DNA of 64,000 nucleotides. Source: Biomphalaria glabrata (taxonomy: Eukaryota > Mollusca > Gastropoda > Planorbidae). Below the pieces are notes generated by a model, which saw only the letters and a program-made list of their open reading frames with translations, had not been told where the DNA came from and ran no database searches. The translations under genes and the position numbers were made by a program. Positions within the stretch are counted from its first letter, which is position 1. Each line of letters begins with the position of its first letter. This document shows, in pieces, positions 35,215 to 45,471 of this stretch. The stretch spans positions 19,474,090-19,538,089 of the forward strand of contig NC_074716.1 in the NCBI RefSeq assembly GCF_947242115.1. Direction: 5' to 3'.

Positions 35215-35942
35215 TTTCAGGAGCTCCTGGTAAATCAGGAGGCCGTAGGAAATCTGTTTTAAGTTATAAAATGGTTTAATTTAATAATTTATAAACCTAC
35301 AATTAGTAGGGTGAAAGTGCGGGGCCCACTGCGGATGCATAGGTTGCAGTGGCTTAAGGCCGGCCTTGCAAAATAGCAACGTATGCTACGCCACCGGTCG
35401 ACTTATAATCTCTCATACAATGACTAGCTAACCTCAAAGGCAGGCCTACGACTTTTAAATTTTGTTTTTCCAATGATTGTCATTAGATCCAGCTAGACCT
35501 AGTCTGGAGTCTAGACCGTCTAATTTGTTAGTACCGGTAGTAATTGAACAAGCTGGAAATCTTGGATAGCACAGATCAGTAATGACCTTGAAATTACATG
35601 ATCACCACATCATTGAAAGGCACAGATTTAAAAAGAAAAAATTAATTATGTTAAGTATGTTAAAAATATCTCTTATTTTTCTGATGTTATTGTTATGAAC
35701 TGGCTTGCATGACTTAGTCAGAAACCAATTCATGGACTGAGCTCAAATATCTAGTTAAGAAGATTAAATTGATATGAAAACATTCTAGTTCTTTCTATCT
35801 ACATTGGAAAAGTGCAGTATTTCCACTAGTCTTTGCAAACCTAGATGTGACCAACATATTTTGTCACATCTGATGCATAACATCATAATTTTTTAATTAG
35901 TCTTGCCATTGAACAAGCATAATGGGCTGCTGGCTGCATTTT

Positions 35943-36310
35943 TAGCGGCCCCTGAAAGGGGAAAAGACTCTATTAGTTTTGTGCGAAATGTCTGTCCGTC
36001 CGTCCCGTTTAGATCTCGTAAACTAGAAAAGATATTTAAAATCCGACATCACAATATTTTAGACCATTCAAAGTTCTGATGCAACAGCTACTTTTTTTTT
36101 TTTTCTAAAAGTGAAAAATCTAATTTTTAAAATCAGTTATGCAAGCAGTTTTTTTAAAGAGAAAAAGCTAATTAGTATGCATTATAAGTTAGACCTAATT
36201 TAAAACGAATAGTAATCTTGTAAACTTTATTTTCCTGAACTTTTTTTTTTAATTGCGGAAATGTTTTTTTTTTTTGAGGATCCGAATAAGAGATTGAGCC
36301 TTTTCAAAAC
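35943..36310 (+). mobile_element. 5' fragment of the HINE-like element
   Basis: GCGGCCCCTGAAAGGGGAAA, then TTTTGTGCGAAATGTCTGTC and TTTAGATCTCGTAAACTAGA, match the first ~350 bp of the element at 15994. The central repeats and 3' hairpin are absent. Confidence 0.65.
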
Positions 36311-36344
36311 AATTAGATCAATTATAAGACATGGGTTAGGTCAG

Positions 36345-36530
36345 GGGAGGCACAGTGGCTGAGCGGTAAAGCGCTTGGCTTCTGAACCGGGGTCTCTGAT
36401 GAAGACTGGGATTTTCAACTTGTGGAATCTTTGAGCGCCTCGGAGTCCACTCTTTTCCCCATCTACCTGACATTAGTTGGGGAAAAGTAAAGGCGGTTGG
36501 TCGTTGTGCTGGCTACATGACCCTAACCCT
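36345..36530 (+). mobile_element. tRNA-derived SINE, family B
   Basis: The head is GTGGCTGAGCGGTAAAGCGC and the body TTGGGGAAAAGTAAAGGCGG...GTTGTGCTGGCTACATGACC. It is truncated in the tail, which ends in CCCTAACCCTAACAC. It lies just upstream of the RPIA exon. Confidence 0.8.
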
Positions 36531-36748
36531 AACACAACTCCCACTCAATCACCAAAAAGTACATATGGCATTTTATAAGATATATATGATATTTTCAAGC
36601 TTCAAGTAAATATGTCATGTTTGAAATCATCATTTTATGTGATAATGTTTAAATCTCTACTTTATTTTCCAGAACATTTTTGTCACAAGGTTTTTCATTG
36701 TCAAAGTCAAATCTAACACTTGGTCACTTTCATACATCACTTCCTGTA

Positions 36749-37462
36749 ATGGCAGACACCTCAGAAGCTGGTAAAATTGCAGCAGCCAACAAAGCAGTGG
36801 ATGAAAACATCAAAGAGGGTCAGGTTGTGGGAATAGGAAGTGGGACAACAATTGTGTTTGCTGTGAAAAGAATAGCAGAGAGAAACAAAGTTGAAAATCT
36901 CAACCTAATCTGCATTCCAACCTCATTCCAAGCTCGGCAGCTTATCAATGATCACGGTCTAACTTTAGGCAGTCTTGAAACTTCCCCAGATATTGATGTA
37001 GCCATTGATGGGGCAGATGAAGTTGACAGTGACATCAATTTAATCAAAGGTGGTGGGGGGTGTCTAATGCAAGAAAAGATTATTGCTTCATGTGCCAAGG
37101 AGTTGTTTATCATAGCTGACACTAGGAAAAACTCAGAAGTCCTTGGAACTTCCTGGAAGAAAGGGATTCCCATTGAAGTATTACCAATGGCATATCGGCC
37201 AGTGCAGTTAAAAATTGCCCAACTTCTAGGAGGAAAGCCTTTGTTAAGAATGGCTTCACAAAAAGCAGGTCCAGTTGTTACAGATAATGGCAACTTCCTG
37301 ATTGACTGGCAGTTTGAAGGAAAGCATGATTGGTATGATGTTGACAGGATTCTTCATAATGTACCAGGTGTCATAGAGACAGGTTTATTTCTAAATATGA
37401 CAAAAACTGTGTATTTTGGAACACCTGATGGACAAGTGATTATAAAATCAAAAAAGAATTAA
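36749..37462 (+). CDS. RPIA: Ribose-5-phosphate isomerase (catalytic core in one exon)
   Basis: The enzyme interconverts ribose 5-phosphate and ribulose 5-phosphate in the non-oxidative pentose phosphate pathway, in the cytosol. From ATG 36749 the product is 237 aa, the normal length of the core. Visible motifs are the phosphate loop GIGSGTT (28-34), CIPTSFQAR (55-63), the DGADE box (Asp87, Asp90), KGGGG (Lys100 on) and QEK with Glu109; these correspond to the catalytic Asp/Lys/Glu of E. coli RpiA. KAGPVVTDNGNF and GVIETGLF are also conserved. The frame stays open upstream to a 3' splice site (TTATTTTCCAG, 36662-36672), giving TFLSQGFSLSKSNLTLGHFH before the Met, so the mature mRNA probably has an earlier exon, as human RPIA has an N-terminal extension. 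That exon was not found. No intron interrupts the core. Confidence 0.93.
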   Translation: MADTSEAGKIAAANKAVDENIKEGQVVGIGSGTTIVFAVKRIAERNKVENLNLICIPTSFQARQLINDHGLTLGSLETSPDIDVAIDGADEVDSDINLIKGGGGCLMQEKIIASCAKELFIIADTRKNSEVLGTSWKKGIPIEVLPMAYRPVQLKIAQLLGGKPLLRMASQKAGPVVTDNGNFLIDWQFEGKHDWYDVDRILHNVPGVIETGLFLNMTKTVYFGTPDGQVIIKSKKN

Positions 37463-38425
37463 TGCTCAAGTTCAGCATCTTACAACTGCATGAAAAACAT
37501 ATTGCTTTATAACTGGAGGGAATTTTTTTTAGTACTTTTCTTAAAGTAAATCAGTTCTACAATTTAAAAAAAAAGCCTATTAGTACATGAAGCATCAATC
37601 TAGACTTGTCCAGCAAGAAATGACTAGGATAAAGTGAACTCAGAAGCATTATTTCAGTTATGCAAATATAATGTCAGATTGTCAGATACATTTTTGAACT
37701 CTAAGAAAAAATGTTTCATAGTACCGGTATTGAAATGCCATCAAAAAATAAGTTGAAAACATATATTTACTTATGATATATTTTTCCTTTGTGCAACTAA
37801 GTTAAAAATAAATTAAATTTACCATCATATTATTGCAATTGCTAAATTACAGTATATTTTTTTACTTATCACTGAAATTATTTTTCTAGTCATTTGCATT
37901 TCTGGAACTTAATTCTTATTATGCTTTCTTGGAAAACTTTTTTTTTTGGCTTCATTTATTGTTTCTTTAATTTAAAAATATTTATTTTCTTTGTATTTTT
38001 TATTTACTGTAAAGTAAAACTTGCTAAATTAAAATAAGCAACATATTTATACTTGTTTTTTTAATTAAAGCTTACACTATACAAATTTAATACTTACATA
38101 CATTTTCATAATTTTTACTTTTTTAAAAAATTTTACTTTAAGGTTAATGAGTTAATCAAGTTAATTTTAGGCAATTTCAATTTTCAAATATTTGTAAAAG
38201 TAAATTCTTGAAACCACCTACATCCAGATGCTCTCTTCTATGTCAGTTAAAGCCAATTGGCACCTAAGCTGGTCTTTAAAGCGTTTTCATGGAACTCCTC
38301 TGCCACATTATCCACCTTTCAGCTCACTCATCTAATGTACCTGAAGCTTTATATAATTTGGTTATAATTTGATAATTTGTTTCCATTTCTATCAATTAGC
38401 TTAATAATCTTTTGCATTGTGAAGT
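37463..38425. other. RPIA 3' flank, no gene
   Basis: AT-rich with homopolymer runs. Several AATAAA words occur, for example near 37806, but none can be chosen. Confidence 0.4.
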
Positions 38426-38429
38426 GTGG

Positions 38430-38972
38430 GTTTATTCATTCCTGCAATGTGAGATGTGACACATTCATTCTTCTAATGTGAGATGTTACACATTCATTCT
38501 TCTAATGTTAGATGTTACACATTCATTCTTCTAATGTGAGATGTTACACATTCATTCTTCTAATGTGAGATGTTACACATTCATTCTTCTAATGTGAGAT
38601 GTGACACATTCATTCTTCTAATGTGAGATGTGACACATTCATTCTTCTAATGTGAGATGTTACACATTCATTCTTCTAATGTTAGATGTTACACATTCAT
38701 TCTTCTAATGTGAGATGTTACACATTCATTCCTGCAATGTGAGATGTGACACATTCATTCCTGCAATGTGAGATGTGAGACATTCATTCTTGTAATGTGA
38801 GATGTGACACATTCATTCTTCTAATGTGAGATGTGACACATTCATTCCTGCAATGTGAGATGTGACACATTCATTTTTCTAATGTGAGATGTGACACATT
38901 CATTCCTGCAGTGTGAGATGTGACACATTCATTCCTGCAATGTAAATGTGACACATTCATTCTTGTAATGGC
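38430..38972 (+). repeat. 29-bp minisatellite
   Basis: About 18 copies of a 29-bp unit (TGTGAGATGTGACACATTCA + TTCTTCTAA or TTCCTGCAA). Two unit variants alternate in blocks. It is non-coding. Confidence 0.95.
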
Positions 38973-40200
38973 TCAATAAATGTCATTCTTCAATTTTCTT
39001 CTTTCATTTTATAAAATATGTTTGTTTCATGTAATAATGTCTAAAATGATGCACAATGTCTAAAACTCATATAGTTACCCTTCACATAGAAGATATAGAG
39101 TATATTAACTATGGAAAATTTGAAATGTTTTCTTAAGCATCAGTTACTTTGACCAGGGTATATAAATGTGATCACAAGTTTTATAACAACAGCTGTTTAT
39201 ATCATCCTATAGTTAGTACAGCTGTTGTTTGTTTGCCTCATTCTTTGGCTGGTGCATCTGTTATCACATTCTTTAGCTACTACAGCTGCCATTTATTTTA
39301 TTTCTTTGTATAAGTATCTGTTTATTTTTTAAAAAAATAGAAAACTTTTTATCTATGTTTGAATGAAAAGATCATTTTATCAATACAGATTGAGCTCTAG
39401 TGGCCTTGACACATTCTGGAATTATTTCCTTGTTACATTTATCTCAAAAACTTACTTGCTTCTCATTTATCTACTAAATAAAAAATAATTTTCATTGTGT
39501 TTTTTTTTTTGCAGTCAAACTTTGGTGACAGTGGTACAATAACTGCTTTCTGTTGAAGACCTATTCCACATAACTATGTTTAAAGATATTATTTTTTTGA
39601 TTTTTTAAATATTTTTTATAATGAATTGTGTGCTTTTTTGTTTTGTTTTGTTATCAACACCAGTTGTTTATTTCAATTTTTTCTTTTGTACAGATATTCT
39701 CTAGGATTTTTGTTTTACCTATATAACTCAGGGCATTCTATTATTGAATATTCTTTATAAAGAGGGGTTTTTTTTTAATTAAGATTTTTTCATTCATTCA
39801 AGTTTGGGGATTAATCTGTTTTTTTTTTTTTTTTTTTTTTTGTAATCTTTATACCGACACACACAATAGTTCAAATACTTTATGTAGCACCAATATATTT
39901 CAAATTTTAATATTAAAACAAATGAATGGTGTTTAAAATGTTTTTGTGAGACTTGTTAGCCTTTTCTCTAATGACATCGATAGATAGATAGATACAAATG
40001 GTACTTTTTTTTGTATACAATGTTTAATTGTATATGTACGTTTCCCTAATGGTTAAAAAAAATGTTTTGTTTGGTATACAGACTGTTCAGCTGTCAGGCA
40101 TAAATTTAAATAATTACCATACTGTTTGTTTTTATTAAACATTTTTCTGGTGCTATCCTAAATTATAAAAACACTTTGACTCTCATTTTTCATAAGTAGC
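38973..40200. other. AT-rich intergenic, no gene
   Basis: Poly-T runs (for example 39820-39841) and a short GATA repeat (39980). No coding exon recognised. Confidence 0.4.
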
Positions 40201-40213
40201 TTTATGGGCCGAA

Positions 40214-40369
40214 ATGTCTCCTAAGCACAGATCACGCAGCAATACAATGGCTGCTTCGTTTAAGAGCCATGAAAGTCAGATGGATCGAGCGTCTGCAAAC
40301 ATGAATTTGAAATTCACCAGGATGCTAATGCACTATCTCGACGACCTTGCAAAACAGAATGCAAACACT
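40214..40369 (+). CDS. Possible first coding exon, unknown protein
   Basis: An ATG-led frame encodes MSPKHRSRSNTMAASFKSHE, then a helix-like stretch SANMNLKFTRMLMHYLDDLA and KQNANT, ending exactly at a good 5' splice site (ACT|GTAAGA). Composition is unlike the AT-rich surroundings and no simple repeat is involved. I recognise no family. No downstream exon could be placed; nested transposons follow from 40744. It could be an orphan exon of a gene split by insertions, or chance. Confidence 0.3.
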
Positions 40370-41659
40370 GTAAGAAAGTCAGAATTTATCGGAACACTTT
40401 TCTTGTTCTAGTAGTTCGTGGAACACATAGTCTACTACTATAGGCCTCGCTGAAACACTGAGTTAAAGGATGTGAACGTGGGAGAACATTGATGCGGCTG
40501 GAATGAATGTAGAACAATTTTGATTTTTTTGTGTGTATGGTATATCGGTTCATTTTAGGCCATGTCGTACCCTTTTTTTCATGGGTTCTCTTCTCTACTC
40601 GGGTAAATACAAACGGGACTTTAAAATTTAAGTTATACAAGTTATAATTTAATAAGTATTGAAATCGGTTTATTTCGAGTTCGAATATCAAACATTTCTA
40701 GTTATGGTTAATACAAACCCGTTGTACATATATGTATACATAGCATGGGCGTAGCCAGGGGGTGGGTTTTGGGGTTCAAAGCCCCCCCCCCCTCGCAGGA
40801 TCGGATTAATTAAGTGACTGATTTTTGCTTTCATTCTGTTTATTTTAGAAGAGATTTTAATACTAAACCATCACTTGCCCCAGCGCAGCCATGGGAACCC
40901 CCTACCAGGGAGTTTTGCAGTCTAATCCCCCTCTTCTATGTAACGAAACCCCCCAAAAAAAAAGAATGCAAACGACAATCCCAAAATTCCAAGAGCAAAG
41001 CTAAGGAAGATTTTGATTTTAAAACCCCCTCAGAAATTTACGATAAAATCCTCCTTCAATATAAGACTATCCATACATCAGTCACCAGATTCTATGAGCG
41101 TATAGCCAAGAGGGGTTTTGTGTTTAAAACTTCCTCAACGGGGTTTAGAGCTAAAAACCACCTCTTCTATATAAAAAAGCAAATTATCCACTCAAAATGC
41201 TATGAGCGGGGCCAAAGGGGTTTTGAGTTTAAACCCCCCTCCAGCAGTGGGGTTTAAAGCTAAAAATACCTCTTCAATATAAAAAAAAAGCAAATTACAC
41301 TCAAAAATCTTTGAGCGTAGCCAAATAGGTTTTGAGTTTAAACCCCCCTTCAGCGGGGTTTGAAGCGAAAAAAAATACCTATTCAATACAAAAAAGGAAA
41401 TTACACACCTCCAAAATCTATGAGCGTAGCCAAAGGGGGTTTTAGTTTGACTCCCCCACACACACACACCAGCGAGGCTAAAAAAAAAAAACTCTTCAAT
41501 ATAAAAAAAGCAAATTACACACTCAAAATTCTATGAGCGTAGCCAAGCCAAAGTGGGGTGGGGTTGAGTTTAAACCACTGGCGGATCCAGAACTTTGGAG
41601 TGGGGGGGGCGATTTTTTTCCAAACCCTAACACTAACGCATAAACGTGCATACAGCGCA

Positions 41660-41691
41660 TGCGCACACACACACACACACGCACACACATA

Positions 41692-41762
<71 letters not shown>
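41660..41762 (+). repeat. (CA)n-(TA)n microsatellite
   Basis: CA repeats followed by about 30 TA dinucleotides. They generate spurious YIYIYI frames on both strands. Confidence 0.97.
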
Positions 41763-41764
<2 letters not shown>

Positions 41765-41840
41765 ATAAAAAAAACAAGCATTTCTCAACCTTGGGCGAAA
41801 AACAAAACAAATGGGGCAGCGCTATAAGGTTCTCTGTTGA

Positions 41841-42320
41841 AGTTCGGGGCGAAGCCCGACGCCATAAGCGTTTTCTTGCTTTTTTCACTGCAGAAACGCA
41901 TTCTCCTGACAAGTACAGCTCATTATTCATCAATGGAGTTCGGGGCGAAGCCCCGACGCCAAAAGCGTTTTCTTGCATTCTTCATTGCAGAAACGCATTC
42001 TCCTGACATCTACAACTCATTACCCATAAATGAAGTTCGGGGCGAAGCCCCGACGCCAAAAGCGTTTTTTTGCATTCTTCTCTGCAGAAACGCATTCTCC
42101 TGACATCTACAACTCATTACCCATAAATGAAGTTCGGGGCGATGCCCCGACGCCAAAAGCGTTTTCTTGCATTCTTCTCTGCAGAAACGCATTCTCCTGA
42201 CATCTACAACTCATTACTCATATATGGAGTTCGGGTTGAAGCCCCGACGCCAAAAGCGTTTTCTTGCATTCTTCACTGCAGAAACGCATTCTCCTGACCT
42301 GAAGCTCATTATTCATACTA
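41841..42320 (+). repeat. ~97-bp tandem repeat with a GC hairpin
   Basis: Five units starting at about 41841, 41937, 42033, 42130 and 42228. Each begins AGTTCGGGGCGAAGCCCCGA (hairpin stem TCGGGGC/GCCCCGA) and continues CGCCAAAAGCGTTTTCTTGC, GCAGAAACGCATTCTCCTGA. Confidence 0.9.
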
Positions 42321-43039
42321 TTGAAAAACGACCTTTCGAATAATGTTGTACTTGAAAATATTCTAATTTGAATTTATAGGCCCATAATACATTGCAAATA
42401 AAACCGATTTGTTCCTTGAAAAGATAGGATACCCCACGTATTTAGATTTTTGCTTTCAGGACCGCCGCCGAAAAAAAACTTATTCGATAAATAGTATTCA
42501 AGAAGACTCTAGTATATATTGTGAGTAATAGTCCCAAATTTATTTAGCTAGAAAAATATCAGATTGAGTAAAGGTTGGGAAAAGGCGACTATGAAAATGT
42601 TATTTGAGTTTAGAACTCATCTCAATCATGACTCTTATACTGAAAAATTTCGTTTGAATTCTAACTTTTCCAATGCAAAGTCTTTCTTAAAATACTTATG
42701 ATAAATTCATGTGAAATTACATAAAATCTGTCTGAAAAGGGGAGGGGCGATTGAGTGAAAACGACTTATCCTCGCTTTTTTTTTATAATTTCTGCTAATG
42801 ATTGCATTTGGCATTAAAGAATAGGGGTGGGGCGACTCGATATAAGAATTTAATTTATAGCATATATAAATTATATCAGTGACAATTTTTTTAATTTTGT
42901 AATTTCTTAACTATAATACAAAAAGAAAAAGTATTGATTTGTCCGATGGGGGAAATGCGATTGCATGTATCGCCCCTCCCACCTGGTACAACCCTTTTTC
43001 ATTTAAAATTTACTAATGATACAATTTGAGATTAGAGTG

Positions 43040-43225
43040 TAAAAATGTTATGTAAAATGTTTTACATGTTTCGGATGTTTCTTCAGAGTTGAAGATAGTT
43101 TACTTCCTTGTCCAAACCTCCCGCAGGACGACGGGGGATGGGAGCGGGCAGGGTTTGAACCCCGGACCATCGATAAATCTGAACGACAGTCCAGCGTGCA
43201 AACCGCACGACCAGGCAGCCATGGT
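43040..43225 (-). mobile_element. tRNA-derived SINE, family A
   Basis: Reverse complement of the SINE at 18903: B box GGGTTTGAACCCC, tail TTTACATGTTTCGGATGTTT..., head ending GCACGACCAGGCAGCCATGG. It is inserted in element B. Confidence 0.75.
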
Positions 43226-44032
43226 ACGACATATTTACAATGGGTCACATATCAATACGTAGTTTATATTATATAGATATTCAACTAATTTTATTCACAA
43301 ACTATGATTCTCCACAAAAATAGGACCGCCCCCCCAGCACTCAGAGGGCTAGAGTGAGGAGGGCAGTACATGCAATCGCCCCCCCTCACCCCGCCGAATC
43401 GGCCAAAATACCAGAAATGGAGCGACATAATATAAAATGTATATATTAATTCAACTAATTTTGTTCACAAACTATGATTTCTCCATAAAAACGGACCGCC
43501 CCCCCCCCACTCAAAGGGTTTAGGTGGGAAGGGCAGATGAGGTATTCGTCCCTCCCCCACCCCCCACCAATCGGCAAACAGGGAACGACATAATATAAAG
43601 ATCAGTTAAAATATCAATAACAAGTTACAAGGATATAGATATTTAATTGATTTTGTTAGCAGGCTGTGATTTCTACCAATAAATTGGACCGCCCCCCCCA
43701 CTCGAAAGTTAAGGCGGGGGCGGGATTGATACCATCGCCCCCTCCCGACCCCACCAAATCGGCCAACATACTAGAGGGGGGGGGCGAAATAATCTAAAAA
43801 TAGGTTGAAATATAAATAATTAGTATATATTTTTAACATAAGTAATAAATTCGTATACAAATTGTGTGAATCCTATACTAAAGTTCGTCCGCCCCCCCCC
43901 CCCTTCGGGGGGGGGGGTCGGCCGAGTGGGGGGGGCGATCGCCCCTACCGCCCCCCCCCTGGATCCGCCAGTGGTTTAAACCCGCTCCTCCAGAGGGCTT
44001 TTTAAAATCCTGGCTACGCCCATGATACATAG

Positions 44033-44920
44033 TCTTACTTTTCCTCCAAATCAACTCACTCGGAGGAAAGCAGCAGGAGAGAGTGGGGATAAATGAGAGG
44101 AGACATTAGAGGAAGGAACGTGTCATATATTAATCACACAAGTATTCAGTGCACTCGCTGTTGAACATTTGTGAAGGAGAAAGATAAATCTATTTATAGA
44201 CAACATTGATATTGAAACACGTGCATGTCTCATTGAAACCTTTAAAAGTCTTTTATATATTAAAGTGGTATCTATTTAATTGACGTTTTACAACTACCAA
44301 TGTTTTTGATCCAATGAAAGTGAGCACAAGCAATGAAATTGAGCGCATTAAATAGGCCTATACATCTAGGCCCTAGGCCTAATTGTGTATTATACAGAAA
44401 CTATAGAAAAGTTAAAAGACGTGTTCGTGTTGATGGTAACTTATTAATAGAAACTTATCAACACTGCATACAATGATAGGCCTAGGCGTACCGACGGAGG
44501 ACGCGAGCTAAAATAGATGGACCTGTCTGTTGTAACCCTCGAAGGTCGGGTGGGAATACGGAGCTAGGAATCTCCATTGGGCCATGCTTCCAGTTGAACC
44601 AAGATTATGACTCAAGGAGTAGGCAATGTGAGTGACTTCCAAGACCCATATTGAAGGTGCGCTATTTAACCCCACAATAAAAAGAGGCGATATCATCATG
44701 GACGACCTTCGCAGAGAGGGGTCAGTCACTCATTCCTGACATCTTGGTAAAATCCTTCGTATGAGATCCCCCATTTTGTCAAGTTATAATAGCCTATAGG
44801 GCCCAGGCTCGAGTTTTTTTTTTTTGTGTTTTTTTTTTGACAATCTAATCTACAAAGAAAAATTAATAAAGTAACTCATTGCAGTGATTATGCTATATGG
44901 AAAACGCCAATCTTACGCGC
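44033..44920. other. Intergenic, no gene recognised
   Basis: Unassigned sequence. 44510-44740 is somewhat GC-richer and may be another repeat remnant, but no family is recognised. Confidence 0.35.
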
Positions 44921-44924
44921 GGCA

Positions 44925-45115
44925 TTATGTACCAGCTGTAATCGTGTAATCTGGTGAAAGAAGCTTCTCGCGCCTCAAACTAATGAAGAATTACTTGAGG
45001 TCAACAATTCTCAAAGATAGATTGAAACATTTGGTAATTCTTCCTATTGAGCGTGATCTATGTAGGAAACAGAATTATTATGATGATATACTGTATGACT
45101 TTGATTGATTGTAAT
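44925..45115 (+). mobile_element. hAT transposase C-terminal scrap, copy 2
   Basis: The frame SGERSFSRLKLMKNYLRSTI...RLKHLVILPIERDLCRKQN is the hAT dimerisation domain (ZMYM1-like). It is the counterpart of 34495-34690 in opposite orientation. Confidence 0.75.
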
Positions 45116-45471
45116 CCTCATTTTTTGTCCTCATTTATAAAGGCCTGTCATATTTTTTCCCCTTCTCTCTCCTTTTCTGTGAGTGTGTCTAACAAGACTA
45201 ATCTGAAGGAACGTCTGCAATTAAAAATAACAAGATAAATAAATAATTATTTTTATTCTTAAAATGCGAAATGTTTCATTGCTATATAAGAAACCGGAAA
45301 TAGAGTATTATAAACAAAATAGATTTAGATCTAGTCTAGTGAAAATCTAAGAAAGTCTAACCTAAGGCCTAAGGTCTAAGACATTCTAAGATTTATATAG
45401 ATCTAGATCTATAACACCCTGTCGGCCTGTGTCTTGCTAAATCTATATTTAAACACTTTTAAAATCATAAA

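Larger units (their letters stand above)
41576..43973. mobile_element. hAT-like non-autonomous element B, nested in A
   Basis: 15-bp perfect inverted ends, CACTGGCGGATCCAG (41576-41590) and CTGGATCCGCCAGTG (43959-43973), are flanked by a perfect, itself palindromic 8-bp duplication GTTTAAAC (41568-41575 and 43974-43981). It is 2.4 kb without transposase. Inside are a (CA)n(TA)n run, ~97-bp GC-hairpin repeats (41841-42320), a reversed SINE (43040-43225) and ~180-bp G/C-rich diverged repeats (43300-43950). Confidence 0.87.
40744..44024. mobile_element. hAT-like non-autonomous element A, perfect ends
   Basis: Perfect 16-bp terminal inverted repeats, CATGGGCGTAGCCAGG (40744-40759) and CCTGGCTACGCCCATG (44009-44024), are flanked by a perfect 8-bp target duplication ATACATAG (40736-40743 and 44025-44032). 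Without the nested element B (41576-43981 including one duplication) it is about 875 bp: an array of ~90-bp units as in the composite repeats (40890-41560), and no coding capacity. The 8-bp duplication indicates the hAT superfamily. The right end matches those at 20151-20165 and 31280-31294. Confidence 0.85.

Noticed and set aside
36515-36530. CCCTAACCCTAAC as a telomere-like repeat
   Set aside because: Only two units, in the tail of a SINE; no array.
36952-37293. A 113-codon - strand frame
   Set aside because: Shadow of the RPIA coding exon.
38430-38972. CRISPR-like array
   Set aside because: Units are contiguous with no unique spacers, in a eukaryotic genome; it is a minisatellite.
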